DNA of 64,000 nt from CAZSBB01 sp964605235 (GCA_964605235.1 CAZSBB010000003.1:137114-201113); one strand, 5' to 3'; positions 33,513 through 42,596 are shown, counted from the first letter of the stretch. Program-made: numbers and translations. Notes: generated from the sequence alone by a model not told the origin.

Positions 33513-34400
33513 ATGAGCGAGCAGCGCGCGATTCTGCTGGACACCGACCTGGGCAGCGACATTGACGACGCGGTGGCGCTGGCGTACCTGCTGCGGCAAC
33601 GGCGTTGCGAGCTGGTGGGCATCACCACCGTGACCGGCGTGCCGTGGCAGCGGGCGGCCATGGCGGAAGCGATCTGTCAGGCGGCGGGTCGGCAGGCGGT
33701 GCCGATTCATTGCGGGGCCGCCAAAGCGCTGCCGCCGGGGCGCGGGCAGGATGTGGTGCATCAGTTCCCCGCGCTGGCGCACCGCCCGCATCGGCGGAAC
33801 TGGCCCGGCAACAGTGCCGTGGAGTTTCTGCGCCAGCAGATTCGCGCCCGGCCCGGTGAGATCACGTTGCTGGCGATCGGGCCGCTGACCAACGTGGCGT
33901 TGCTGTTTGCGCTGGACCCGGAGATTCCCGGTTTGCTGCGGGAGCTGGTGTGCATGGCGGGGATGTTCGCGCCGGGGCCGGGACGCAAGGCGGAGTACAA
34001 CGTGGTGCTGGATCCGGTGGCGGCGCAAGTGGTCATGGAAGCACCAACGCCGCGCACCGTGCTGGTGGGGTTGGATGTAACCACGCAGTGCAAGATGCCG
34101 GCTGCGGAAGTGCGCAAGCGTTTCACCGCCGCGCCGCTGGATGAAGTGGCGCGGCAGGCGGAGGTGTGGTTCACCGGGCAGCATCAGCCGGAGATTACGT
34201 TCCATGACCCGCTGGCGGCGGCGTGGTGCTTTGCGCCCGAACTGCTGACGCTTTCGCGCGGGCGGGTGCGGGTGGAGCTCAAGGACGAGGCGACATTCGG
34301 GCAGACGGTGTTTGTCGCCGATGACGCTGGGCCGCATGAGGTGGCGCTGGGGGTGAAGGTGAAGGAGTTTTTCCAGGAATATTTCGGGGTGTTTGGGTGA
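33513..34400 (+). CDS. Inosine/uridine-preferring nucleoside hydrolase
   Basis: The calcium-binding motif DTDLGSDIDDAVAL near residue 10 and HDPLAAAWC near 230 are diagnostic of this family, which cuts the N-glycosidic bond of nucleosides to release ribose. LLAIGPLTNVALLFAL is the central motif. At 295 residues it is of usual length. GGAGATGAC precedes the ATG and the gap to yhcH is 1 base. Substrate preference cannot be told. Confidence 0.88.
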   Translation: MSEQRAILLDTDLGSDIDDAVALAYLLRQRRCELVGITTVTGVPWQRAAMAEAICQAAGRQAVPIHCGAAKALPPGRGQDVVHQFPALAHRPHRRNWPGNSAVEFLRQQIRARPGEITLLAIGPLTNVALLFALDPEIPGLLRELVCMAGMFAPGPGRKAEYNVVLDPVAAQVVMEAPTPRTVLVGLDVTTQCKMPAAEVRKRFTAAPLDEVARQAEVWFTGQHQPEITFHDPLAAAWCFAPELLTLSRGRVRVELKDEATFGQTVFVADDAGPHEVALGVKVKEFFQEYFGVFG

Positions 34401-34414
34401 GCCGCAGCGCGCGG

Positions 34415-34439
34415 AAAAACAGCGCCGAGGGCGGCGCTG
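34415..34439 (-). terminator. Hairpin terminator of the minus-strand epimerase gene
   Basis: On the minus strand CAGCGCC and GGCGCTG form a 7-pair stem over a short loop and are followed by TTTTT. It lies about 90 bases after the stop at 34528. The stretch between is strongly G-rich on the plus strand. Confidence 0.55.
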
Positions 34440-34527
34440 TGGGGTGATGCGGGGGATGCGGAGGCGCAAGCGTGGGTTCGGGGGCGTGGGGTTGTGGGCT
34501 GGGCTTGCGGGGTGGGGTGGCGCGGGG

Positions 34528-35433
34528 TTACTTGGGCATGGGCGGGGTGGGGACGAAGGCGCCGCCGCGGCAGTGTTTGAGGTAGTTGAGGCCGTGGACC
34601 TGGCCGGTCATTTCGAGGTCGCCGCGGTAGACGGGGTCGTGCCAGCCTTCGATGTCGATGGCGCCTTTGAAGCCTGCCTGGCGCAGGATGGTGATGACAT
34701 CGGACCAGTTGGTGTCGCCGAAGCCGGGGGTGCGGTGGTGGACGAAGGTTTCGCCGCCGCGGATGCCTTTGGTTTTGACGACATCCCACATGACGGTGGC
34801 GTCCTTGCCGTGGACGTGATAGACCTTCTTGACCCACTGGCGAAGCTGGGGCAGCGGGTCGATGAGGCTGTACATCTGGTGGCAGGGTTCCCACTCCAGG
34901 CCGATGGCGTCAGAGGGGACGGCATCGAACATCATTTCCCAGGCTTTGGGGCTGTGGGCAATGTTGAAGCGGGCGCTGGACCAGATGCCGCCCATGTCGC
35001 AGTTTTCAAAGGCGAGGCGCACGCCTTTGTCGGCAGCGCGCTGGGCGAGCGGGGTGAAGACTTTCTTGAAGGTGGGGATGGCGTCGGGCACGGGCCGGCC
35101 GGTGAGGCAGCCGGCGAACCCCGCCACGATGTCGCAGCCGAACAGGGCGCAGGCGTCGATACAGCGCGCCCAGTCCCTGGCGGTCTGCTTGTCTTCCAGC
35201 GGGTTGCCGAAGATCCCGAGGCTGGAGACGACCGGCTGCACGTCGCCGGGGGCGTCGGCGAGCACGGCTTTGACCTCGGCGGCCATCTTCTTGAGATTCA
35301 CGTTCTCGGGGATGCGTTGCCAGAAGGTCAGGGAGAAGCTTTCGAAGCCGTGCCCGACGATCTGGCGCAGGTATTCGGGGGTGCCGGGTTGAACGGGCGC
35401 GAGCGTGCCGATGCGGATGTCTTCGTGGCCCAT
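34528..35433 (-). CDS. Xylose-isomerase-like TIM barrel protein (sugar phosphate isomerase/epimerase)
   Basis: The start ATG 35433 has AGGAG 9 bases upstream. The barrel has QIVGHGFESFSLTFW near residue 24, GVRLAFENCDMGG with the first metal-ligand Glu, IGLEWEPCHQMY with the second acidic and His ligands, VYHVHGKDATV and a final IDIEGWHDP. About 301 residues. Members epimerise sugars or inosose derivatives. It stands alone with its own terminator and converges on the nucleoside hydrolase operon. Confidence 0.82.
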   Translation of the reverse strand: MGHEDIRIGTLAPVQPGTPEYLRQIVGHGFESFSLTFWQRIPENVNLKKMAAEVKAVLADAPGDVQPVVSSLGIFGNPLEDKQTARDWARCIDACALFGCDIVAGFAGCLTGRPVPDAIPTFKKVFTPLAQRAADKGVRLAFENCDMGGIWSSARFNIAHSPKAWEMMFDAVPSDAIGLEWEPCHQMYSLIDPLPQLRQWVKKVYHVHGKDATVMWDVVKTKGIRGGETFVHHRTPGFGDTNWSDVITILRQAGFKGAIDIEGWHDPVYRGDLEMTGQVHGLNYLKHCRGGAFVPTPPMPK

Positions 35434-35713
35434 GATTGCCACTCCTGATGCGACGCCAGCCGAAACGGGGCGGGAAAACCGCCGGATGGGGTCTGGTTGA
35501 GGTTCGCAGCATGATCCTCGCTGCGGGGGGAAATGCAAACGCTGCGGTTCCGGATAAGCCCGGTGGGCGCTGGGGGTTTCCCTATTTTCACTCACTGCTC
35601 CAGCCGCCGCGCCAAGCGTCCTGAATCACCTGAATCTTTGGCCCCACTCATCGGAAAATCATTTGATTTAGCCAACACCGACGGGCTCGGTGCATTTTGG
35701 CGGAGAGTCAGAG

Positions 35714-36706
35714 ATGGCAGCATCGTTCAACCACCCGACCACCCCCCGGCGTCGCCCCCGGCACGCCCGTGCCTTTACGCTCGTCGAAGTGCTGGTGGTG
35801 TTCGCCATCATTGTCGTGCTCATCAGCCTGACCTTGCCGGGCCTGCGGCAAAGCCGCGAGTCGGCGCTGGGCGCCGCGTGCATGACCAATCTGCACCAGG
35901 CGGGTCTGATGACCGAGTCCTACGGCTACGACCACGGCGGTGGACTGCCCCCCTTCTTCTATCAGTACTCGACCACCAGCGGGGGCAGCCTGGTGGTGTT
36001 CGTCGAGCCGCGCGATCTGCTCGAAAGCGGCTTAAGCGCGTATCAGCCGGAGGTCGTGCTCGCCTGCAGCGCTGACGAATCGCCCTCGCTGCTGAGCGTC
36101 GAACAGATCGGCAGCGGCGCCCTGCGCACCGCCGCCATCAGCTACAGCGCCAACATCGATCCCCTGGTCCGCGGCAGCCGGCTGGACCTGATCAACCGCC
36201 CCACCCAGGTCGCCTGGCTGTACGACGGCTCCATGGGCGGCGCGGGCAACGGCCTGACCAACATCCAGGGCACTTATGCCGACACCCTCGCCTTCGCCAA
36301 TCTCGCCCAGGACACCCGCCATCTCAACGCCATGAACGTGCTGATGATGGACGGCCACGTCGAAACCAACACGCAACTGACCGCCAGCCAGATCGCCGAC
36401 GACCACACCCCCTGGACCGGCACCCAGGTGACGGATCATGATGACGATGGCAACAACGGTCACGGCAACGACGATGACGGCGTGGATGACTCCAACCCCG
36501 GACAGGGCAACGGCGGACCCAACGGCAACGACGATGACGATGATGACAACGGCAACGGCAATCACGGCAACGGCAACAACGGGAATGGCAACGGCAACGG
36601 GAACGGTAACAACGGCAATGGCAACGGGAACAACGGCAACGGCAACGGCGGCAACCGCGGCGGCGGCTGGAATTGGCCCAACTGGCCCTGGTGGCCCTGG
36701 GGGTAA
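35714..36706 (+). CDS. Pseudopilin-like protein with Asn/Gly-Asp repeat and Trp-rich tail
   Basis: ATG 35714 has GGAG 8 bases upstream. After a basic leader comes FTLVEVLVVFAIIVVLI, a prepilin helix with Glu at +5. The globular part ends with NAMNVLMMDGHVETNTQL, the H-Xn-DG-type segment. The last 100 residues are unusual: an Asp/Asn/Gly-rich tract (DDDGNNGHGNDDDGVDD) grades into repeats of GNGNGNNGNG and the protein ends with GWNWPNWPWWPWG. The acidic tract could bind calcium and the Trp tail could bind carbohydrate or membrane. Both are guesses. A strong terminator follows at 36775. Confidence 0.85.
   Translation: MAASFNHPTTPRRRPRHARAFTLVEVLVVFAIIVVLISLTLPGLRQSRESALGAACMTNLHQAGLMTESYGYDHGGGLPPFFYQYSTTSGGSLVVFVEPRDLLESGLSAYQPEVVLACSADESPSLLSVEQIGSGALRTAAISYSANIDPLVRGSRLDLINRPTQVAWLYDGSMGGAGNGLTNIQGTYADTLAFANLAQDTRHLNAMNVLMMDGHVETNTQLTASQIADDHTPWTGTQVTDHDDDGNNGHGNDDDGVDDSNPGQGNGGPNGNDDDDDDNGNGNHGNGNNGNGNGNGNGNNGNGNGNNGNGNGGNRGGGWNWPNWPWWPWG
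36538..36660 (+). repeat. Tandem GGCAAC-type coding repeat
   Basis: Imperfect six-base units of GGCAAC and GGGAAC type, some with AAC or GGT variants, encode the Gly-Asn tract of the pseudopilin. Third-position changes keep the reading frame. Slippage of whole units would change the tail length. Confidence 0.7.
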
Positions 36707-36774
36707 ACCACGCCGGCTGGACCACCGCTTTCGCCCGCTCGCGCCCATCCACCCAACCTGACCACCACAGCCCC

Positions 36775-36809
36775 GCAGCCTCCGGATTCGTTCGGAGGCT
36801 GCATTTTTT
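36775..36809 (+). terminator. Strong rho-independent terminator
   Basis: GCAGCCTCCG (36775-36784) and CGGAGGCTGC (36793-36802) make a perfect 10-pair stem with an 8-base loop, followed by ATTTTTT. It ends the pseudopilin transcript. The minus-strand lipoprotein gene ends 40 bases further on. Confidence 0.85.
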
Positions 36810-36848
36810 ACCTGCGATGCGGCCCCCCGGCCCCCGCAGCGCGGCGCA

Positions 36849-38273
36849 CTACTTCATCTTCGCCTGCGCCGTTTCGAATGCCGCCACCAGATCGATGGGC
36901 ACACTCACCTCGTCGAAGCTGCCGCCGTGCTGGTCGGTCACGCGCACTTTGAGCCGAAACTTACCCACGCCCAACCGCTGGGGCAGCCGCAGCAGTTGCA
37001 CGGTGAAGAAGTCTCGTCGCCGATTGTGCGAGTTGTCCACGATCTGCTGGGCCGGCTGATGCCAGACCCGCAGTCCGTCGGCGTCGGTGTACAACTCCAC
37101 TTCCTGACTCAGCCGCACCTGCTGATAGTCGCCCTGATCGACCACCCGGAAGTGCTCCAACTCCAGGTACACGATCAACGGCTGCTCGCGTCCCGCGAGA
37201 AACGTGGTGGTTTCAAACGGGTCGTACACGCCAAAGCCCGAGACGTTCTTGCACAGCCGAACTTTGGCGATGTGCAGCGTCTGTGAACCCAGCAGGCTGT
37301 CGAGATGATCCGCCATGGCGGCGGAGTCCTGACCCGAGGTGTCCGCCAGGCGGCTGCGCAGGGCCGCTTCATAGAAGCGGCGCACCGCCTGCCGCTGCTC
37401 ATCAGTCAGGGCTTCCATTTCCTGCGCCGTCGGCCGGGCGTCGGGGTTGACCAGACTCAGTGCCGCGAGCGTCATGGCTTTGACCTGCGCCGGATCGTTG
37501 CCACTACGAATCTCATCGAGCAGCCGCGCCAGCACCGCCGTTTGTCCGCCGGCGGCGTTGACCGCTGTCGCCGCTCGGAGCGTGGCGGGGGTCGGCTGGG
37601 CAACCGGCGTCACCCGGGGTTGCGGCTGAGCGCGCTCCGACGCTCCGCTCTGCCGCTGCAGTGCGGCAATCAGCGCCAGGTCCGCAGTGCTGGCGGGCGC
37701 GGCTACCGGTGCTGCCGCGGCGGCCGGCGCGGGCGTGGTGGTCACGCCATTCGTCGGATATGTAGCCGGCTCCACGCGGGCGCTGGGCGTGCGGACATCC
37801 AACCAGCGCACCGAGCCGGCGTCACGTGCGGATGCTGCGGCAGCGTGCGGCGTCGCGCTATGCGTGTTGTCCGGCGCATCGATCGCGGGCAATGTCTGCC
37901 ACGTGCCGGCGTCGCCGGTCCACGCCGAAGTAGTCGTCGCTGCCGGCGCGCTGCCCGGGGATGAAGTTTGTTGTCGCTGCGCCTGCTGCATGGCGCGCAG
38001 CAGTTGATCGACATGGGCCGCCACCTGCTGGTTGACCGCCTCCTCCTGCTCGTAGGACGGCTCGCCGGCGGCGCGCGGCCGCAGCGGCTGACCAGGCGCG
38101 GGGCTTGCCGGGGCGGCGGCGGGAGGTGTCTGGGGCTGCGCCGGGCCCGGCACATAGGTTAGAGAAGGACGGCTCAGGCCGGGAATGCTCAGGCCGCAGC
38201 CGGCGGCGCCCAGCACCATGGGCAACCACAGCGAGCGTCCAACCAACGCGATAGCAGAATGGGTTTGGGACAC
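36849..38273 (-). CDS. Secreted, probably lipid-anchored protein with Ala/Pro-rich linker
   Basis: The GTG at 38273 has AGGAGG 9 bases upstream. An N-terminal signal (VGRSLWLPMVLGAAGCG) with a Cys at 26 could be a lipobox, although AAGC is not the best match. Residues about 40-250 are low complexity, rich in Ala, Pro, Thr and Gln. The C-terminal 220 residues form a folded part (TLHIAKVRLCKNVSGFGVYDP, PLIVYLELEHFRVVDQGDYQQVRLSQEVELYTDADGL, FRLKVRVTDQHGGSFDEVSVPI) that looks like an immunoglobulin-type beta-sandwich. The family is unknown. It is probably an envelope protein. Confidence 0.72.
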   Translation of the reverse strand: MSQTHSAIALVGRSLWLPMVLGAAGCGLSIPGLSRPSLTYVPGPAQPQTPPAAAPASPAPGQPLRPRAAGEPSYEQEEAVNQQVAAHVDQLLRAMQQAQRQQTSSPGSAPAATTTSAWTGDAGTWQTLPAIDAPDNTHSATPHAAAASARDAGSVRWLDVRTPSARVEPATYPTNGVTTTPAPAAAAAPVAAPASTADLALIAALQRQSGASERAQPQPRVTPVAQPTPATLRAATAVNAAGGQTAVLARLLDEIRSGNDPAQVKAMTLAALSLVNPDARPTAQEMEALTDEQRQAVRRFYEAALRSRLADTSGQDSAAMADHLDSLLGSQTLHIAKVRLCKNVSGFGVYDPFETTTFLAGREQPLIVYLELEHFRVVDQGDYQQVRLSQEVELYTDADGLRVWHQPAQQIVDNSHNRRRDFFTVQLLRLPQRLGVGKFRLKVRVTDQHGGSFDEVSVPIDLVAAFETAQAKMK

Positions 38274-38395
38274 GATCGGAGGCCTCCTGCCTCGGCCGAC
38301 GCCGCTGCATCCGCAGCCACGTCAGCAGTTCGTGAGTTGGGCCGGTGGTTCATCCTGAACCGTGGTCAGCACGTGAAGTGCGCAACCTGGCCTTG

Positions 38396-39409
38396 TCAGA
38401 CATGATCGGCCAACACGGCGCAGAAACATTCAAGATTCCGCCCGGTATCTCCCCAGCCGCTTTTGCCCCGGCGATCCGCCCGCAGAACGTCGTCCAGCAG
38501 GCGCCCCGCCTGGGCGGTCGACAGCTTGCGCAGCACGCCCATGAACAGCGCCTGCCGCGGCCCCCACAGCTTCATTTCCTTGGCGAGCGCCGCCTCGGCC
38601 ATCCCCTGCTGTTTCAGGTACAGCGCGTTGTGCAGCTTGCGCACCAGGTCGGCGACGAAGTACATCACCAGCACCTCCGGCTGGCGCGCGTCGTGGATCA
38701 GTTCATGCACCATCTCCAGCGCCCCGCCTTTGCGCTGGCTGAGCGCCTCGAGCAGCGCTTCCTGCACTTCCCACGCCTGTTCGTCGCTGTGCTTGCCCAC
38801 GAGCTGTTCGATCAGGGCGCGATCGACCTGGCCGCCACGCCCCGCCATGACCGCCAGCTTGCCCAGTTCGCTGTCGAGGCGCATGAGGTCGGCGCCCAGG
38901 CGGTCGACCAGCAGCGTCGCCGCCGGGCCGTCGAGCGTGCATTGGTAATGCTCCTGGGCGCGCTGGCGCACCCAGGCGACCGCTTCGGCGGGTTTGAGCG
39001 CCTGACAGGCAACCACAAAGCCGACTTTGTCGATGAGCTTGTCAAGGTTGCCGCGGTTCCATTTTTCGCTGCGCAGCACCAGCGTGGCGTGATCGACCGG
39101 ATTCTGGGCGTAGCGTTCCAGCGCAGCGCGATGGGTGGTGACGAACTGGTCGGCATTGTCCACCACCACCAGTTTGTACTGCTGCATCAAGCCGAAGCTG
39201 CGCAGCTCATCGAGCACTTCCGCCAGCGGGGTTTCCATGGGGAAGCTGATGGTCTGCACTTCGCCATGGGCTTCTTCCATGACGGTGCGCAGGGTCTGGA
39301 AGTGCTGCGCGCGCAACATGGCTTCCGGGCCATGGATTGCCGCCATGCGGACCTGAGCGGTGATGTTGGGACCAGCGGACGCGGCACGGGATGGACGGCG
39401 CGGAGGCAT
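38396..39409 (-). CDS. holA: DNA polymerase III delta subunit
   Basis: The 337-residue protein fits HolA: an N-terminal AAA+-like clamp-loader module with YKLVVVDNADQFVTT, VDHATLVLRSEKWNR and ADLMRLDSELGKLAVM, and a C-terminal helical collar. LGADLMRLDSELGKL is the usual conserved segment. Delta binds the beta clamp and opens it within the clamp loader. There is no Walker A motif, as expected for delta. The initiation codon is not clear, since no ribosome site is seen before ATG 39409 and ATG 39346 is an alternative. Confidence 0.85.
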   Translation of the reverse strand: MPPRRPSRAASAGPNITAQVRMAAIHGPEAMLRAQHFQTLRTVMEEAHGEVQTISFPMETPLAEVLDELRSFGLMQQYKLVVVDNADQFVTTHRAALERYAQNPVDHATLVLRSEKWNRGNLDKLIDKVGFVVACQALKPAEAVAWVRQRAQEHYQCTLDGPAATLLVDRLGADLMRLDSELGKLAVMAGRGGQVDRALIEQLVGKHSDEQAWEVQEALLEALSQRKGGALEMVHELIHDARQPEVLVMYFVADLVRKLHNALYLKQQGMAEAALAKEMKLWGPRQALFMGVLRKLSTAQAGRLLDDVLRADRRGKSGWGDTGRNLECFCAVLADHV

Positions 39410-39463
39410 GGGCAGGATGATAAGTCAGCCGGCGCGTGCGCCCAAACGTGCGTCCCGCACCGA

Positions 39464-39613
39464 GGGCAAACGCATGTATCCCCGATGTCCGGTGCGGAAC
39501 GAGCCCCGACCGTGAGGGAGGGGTTGTTTTCATGGCGTCACCCCGCTGCGGCTGCGCCGCAACCCCTTGCTGACGCGCGGGGCTCGTAAGCCAGTTGGTA
39601 CATATGTTTATCC
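39464..39613 (+). repeat. 150-bp inverted-repeat element (family D), copy 2
   Basis: It begins GGGCAAACGCATGTATCC and ends GGTACATATGTTTATCC. Internal sequence is almost identical to copy 1, including GCGGAACGAGCCCCGACCGT and AACCCCTTGCTGACGCGCGG. It lies between holA and the FixJ-like gene. Confidence 0.8.
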
Positions 39614-39635
39614 TGCCCCCGCACCGAGGCAGCGT

Positions 39636-40289
39636 TCAAGCGGTCACCAGCATTCGGCCAAGCTGCGCGGCGGGCAGCCGGGGCGGCGTCGGCGCGACCA
39701 GCAGGCGCACCAGGCTCGCCACGCCGGAAACTTCCAGCTTGCGCATGATCTGGGCGCGATGGACCGCGACCGTTTTATCGCTCAAACCCAGCCGGTGCGA
39801 GATGACGCGGCTGGTCAAACCCTGAGCGATCAGCTCGGCAACTTGTCGCTCGCGTGCGGTCAGCCGGCTGAGCAAGGCGTCCAGGCGTTGCCGCTGCGCT
39901 CGCGCCGCCTGCCGTTGCCGGGACAGTTCGACCGCCTCGCGGACCGCCGTTTCCAGCACTTGATCGCTGGTGGGCTTTTCAAAGTAATTGACTGCCCCCA
40001 GTTGGATCGCCTGCACCGCCGAGCTGACTTTGCCATACCCCGTGAGCATGATGATGCTCAGGAGGCTGTGCCGTTGCTGCAAGGCGCCCAGCACCGCCAG
40101 GCCGTCCATATCCGGCAGCCGTTCGTCGAGCACCACACAGCCGACCTGGTCGTCACTGACCGCCGTGAGCAGCGCCCCGCCGGTGGCGTGCGTGCAGGTG
40201 AGGTAACCGAGCGACTCGAACAAACCCGCCAGTGCTTGTCGCACCGCCGCATCGTCGTCGGCTACGTGGACCACGGTCAGCACCGTCAT
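39636..40289 (-). CDS. FixJ/NarL-type response regulator
   Basis: The receiver domain has DDDAAV at 11-16, phospho-acceptor D55 in VVLDERLPDMDG, T in MLTGYGK and K in FEKPTSD. A LuxR-type helix-turn-helix follows (LTARERQVAELIAQGLTSRVISHRLGLSDKTVAVHRAQIMRKLEV). ATG 40289 has AAGGA 7 bases upstream; the longer frame begins at TTG 40295. The cognate histidine kinase is not next to it, so it is an orphan. Confidence 0.9.
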   Translation of the reverse strand: MTVLTVVHVADDDAAVRQALAGLFESLGYLTCTHATGGALLTAVSDDQVGCVVLDERLPDMDGLAVLGALQQRHSLLSIIMLTGYGKVSSAVQAIQLGAVNYFEKPTSDQVLETAVREAVELSRQRQAARAQRQRLDALLSRLTARERQVAELIAQGLTSRVISHRLGLSDKTVAVHRAQIMRKLEVSGVASLVRLLVAPTPPRLPAAQLGRMLVTA

Positions 40290-40496
40290 GTCCAATCCTT
40301 AATCCTGGCGGACCCGGTGAGAAACGAGCAACGCTCAACACAGCATCAGGTTGTCGTTCTCTCCACCCTCGACCCAACGTCTATGCAACACGCAAATGAA
40401 ATGATCAAACTCGGTCGACGTTGATGTGACCACCACCGGTATAGAATGGAACGGTCAAGCACAAAATAATGAATACATCATAACCCAGGGTTCCAG

Positions 40497-41297
40497 ATGA
40501 CCAAGGCTTTTTTCGCTGTCGCAACAGGTTATTTCACATGTCGGGAGCCAGGTGCACCCAGGTCGTCGCAACCTGCGGCGCTCCTGCTGACGCTGCTGCT
40601 GATGGGCGGGTTCAGCTCGCTGGTCGGTTGCCGCAGCGCGGAGCGCGCCGCCGACGTGGCGCAGGATCAAGCCGCGCCGTTGCCGTTGCAACTGATCACC
40701 GGCGGCAGCGCGCGCATCAATGTGATTGACCCGCGCACCAACACCCAACTGGAACTCACCCGACCCGGCGGCGAACTGACCCAATGGACCAGCGAACTGT
40801 CGGGACGCTCGCGCACCGTTTACGCCCGTGAGGGACAACGTCTCACGGTGCGCAGTGAAGATGACCTGCGCAGCGGCGTACGCGTGACCTACGAACCGCC
40901 GCTGGACTTGTCGCCCACCTGGGGCAGCGTGCGCCGCAGCCGGATGCGGGTGACCAACCTGGTGACCGGCACGCCGCGCGATGAAGGCTGGTGCGATTAT
41001 GAAGTGAAAGTGTTCGCCGCCGCCGATCTCGCCGCCGCCGCCGCACCAGCGTCAGCTGAGCCCGCCCCGGCCGCCACGCAACCTGCGCCCCTGCTGAGCC
41101 TGTCCGAAGGCTGGGTGCTGGAAATCACCCGGCAACTGGACCTCAAGCTGGCGCAGGGCCAGGTGCTGGAGCGCACCTGGTATTCGCCGCAGGGCCTGTG
41201 GCTGCAGCAGCACATCCAGCAGCGCCTGATGACCATGGGCTTCATCCCGCTCAAGGTGGATGAATACCTGCGGCGCAAGGAACTGGCGCAGCCGTAA
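40497..41297 (+). CDS. Lipoprotein of unknown function
   Basis: A hydrophobic segment (PAALLLTLLLMGGFSSLVGC) with the lipobox LVGC predicts cleavage before the Cys and lipid anchoring. The body has beta-rich segments (SARINVIDPRTNTQLELTRP, VRVTYEPPLDLSPTWGSVRR) and an Ala/Pro linker (AAAAAPASAEPAPAATQPAP). The end is a short helical part (GLWLQQHIQQRLMTMG). No family is recognised. It could be part of an envelope complex. The start follows an A/T-rich stretch that may hold the promoter. Confidence 0.75.
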   Translation: MTKAFFAVATGYFTCREPGAPRSSQPAALLLTLLLMGGFSSLVGCRSAERAADVAQDQAAPLPLQLITGGSARINVIDPRTNTQLELTRPGGELTQWTSELSGRSRTVYAREGQRLTVRSEDDLRSGVRVTYEPPLDLSPTWGSVRRSRMRVTNLVTGTPRDEGWCDYEVKVFAAADLAAAAAPASAEPAPAATQPAPLLSLSEGWVLEITRQLDLKLAQGQVLERTWYSPQGLWLQQHIQQRLMTMGFIPLKVDEYLRRKELAQP

Positions 41298-41433
41298 CCG
41301 GCCGGTCCCGGATTATCGGCCGGACGCAAAATCCGCGATTTCGCCCCCCGCATTCTCGAATGGTCAAGTCACCATTGCCATGTGTCGATAAGCATTCGTG
41401 GAAGCGGTACACCCTCTGCCGTGGGGACCACGC

Positions 41434-41682
41434 ATGGCCAGTTCGATCATTCGACTGATTTGCCCCAACCTGAAATGCCGCGCGATCCTCTCGGCTCCCG
41501 AATCGGCGCGCGGCAAGAGCGTGCGCTGTCGCAACTGCGGCCAAAAGGTGCGCGTCGGCGGCGGCGGCCCCGCCTTGCGCCCGCTGACGCCTACCCCTGC
41601 CGCCACGCCCGCCGAAGCCGTCGTCGAAGCCGACCCCACCACCGCCGATGGCAACAAGCAGGCTGCCGACCCCGCGGCATAA
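41434..41682 (+). CDS. Small zinc-ribbon protein
   Basis: Two cysteine pairs, CPNLKC and CRNC (residues about 10-36), form a zinc ribbon of the rubredoxin-like or MJ0042-like type (SVRCRNCGQKVRV). A disordered Pro/Ala-rich tail follows. Total length about 82 residues. Planctomycetes carry many such small ribbons, often fused to larger domains. I prefer ATG 41434 to the frame's GTG at 41398 because the ribbon begins near it. Function is unknown. Confidence 0.65.
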   Translation: MASSIIRLICPNLKCRAILSAPESARGKSVRCRNCGQKVRVGGGGPALRPLTPTPAATPAEAVVEADPTTADGNKQAADPAA

Positions 41683-41716
41683 TTCTTTCCGCCATCCCCT
41701 TCCCCCTCGCCCTTCA

Positions 41717-41866
41717 GGGCAAACGCATGTACCAGCTTGCTTACGAGCCCCGCGCGTGAGCAAGGGGTTGCGGCGTAGCCGCAGCGGGGTGACGCCACGA
41801 AAACCACCCCTCCCTCACGGTCGGGGCTCGTTCCGCACGGGATGGTCGGGATACATGCGTTGGCCC
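41717..41866 (-). repeat. 150-bp inverted-repeat element (family D), copy 3, inverted
   Basis: It is the reverse complement of copies 1 and 2: GGGCAAACGCATGTACC at the left, TACATGCGTTGGCCC at the right, with CCCTCCCTCACGGTCGGGGC inside. Length again 150 bases. Confidence 0.8.
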
Positions 41867-41954
41867 TGCCTCGCCCTTCCTGATGCTGGCTAACCGCGCC
41901 CGCTCGCGCTATGCTGTCTGGCTGTCCTCTGACCGCCGCCATCAGGAGCCGACC

Positions 41955-42596
41955 ATGCCTGCCGATTTGCTCTCCGCCGCTGCCGGGAAATATCTCGATG
42001 AGCTGGTCCCCGAGCGGCCCGCCGAGTTGCGCGCCATGGAAGACTACGCCCGCCAGCATCGCTTCCCCATCATCGGCCCGGCGTGCGGTCACCTGTGCTA
42101 TCTGCTGACCCGCCTCACCGGCGCCCGCCGGGTGTTCGAACTCGGCTCCGGCTACGGCTACTCCACCGCCTGGTTCGCCAAAGCCGTGCAGGAAAACGGC
42201 GGCGGGGTGGTCCATCATGTCGTCTGGGACGAAAAACTCTCGCAGATGGCGCGCACCCATCTGAGCAAACTCGGCTACGACGGCCTGGTGCAGTACCACG
42301 TGGGCGAAGCCGTCGCCGCGCTCACCGAACAAACCGGCCAGTTCGACATCATCTTTTGCGACATCGACAAGCAAGGCTATCCCGACGCTTTGCCGGTTGT
42401 CGAAACCCACCTGCGCACCGGCGGCCTGCTGCTGACCGACAACATGCTCTGGCACGGTCGACTGTTTGACGATGTGGATCAGGAACCCGCCACGCAGGGC
42501 ATTCGCCGCATGACCGAACTGGTCTACCGCAGCCCGCGCTGGAACGCTTCGCTGGTGCCCATCCGCGATGGGCTGATGGTCGCCCAGCGCTGCTGA
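41955..42596 (+). CDS. SAM-dependent O-methyltransferase (caffeoyl-CoA OMT-like)
   Basis: ATG 41955 follows AGGAG by 6-7 bases; the frame extends back to 41883 without support. The SAM-binding motif RVFELGSGYGYSTAWFA and the metal-binding IIFCDIDKQGYPDAL and LLTDNMLWHG segments are those of the class I metal-dependent O-methyltransferases (PF01596). About 213 residues. Members methylate catechol-like or aromatic hydroxyl groups, or tRNA 5-hydroxyuridine (TrmR). The substrate is unknown. It is the last gene before the RiPP-like cassette on the same strand, separated by 163 bases. Confidence 0.87.
   Translation: MPADLLSAAAGKYLDELVPERPAELRAMEDYARQHRFPIIGPACGHLCYLLTRLTGARRVFELGSGYGYSTAWFAKAVQENGGGVVHHVVWDEKLSQMARTHLSKLGYDGLVQYHVGEAVAALTEQTGQFDIIFCDIDKQGYPDALPVVETHLRTGGLLLTDNMLWHGRLFDDVDQEPATQGIRRMTELVYRSPRWNASLVPIRDGLMVAQRC

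Noticed and set aside
34440..34527. G-rich stretch as a possible G-quadruplex
   Set aside because: G runs are frequent but irregular, and it is simply the spacer between two convergent genes. I see no reason for a special role.
36538..36660. Tandem repeats taken as a possible CRISPR array
   Set aside because: Units are six bases, in frame with the pseudopilin and without spacers.
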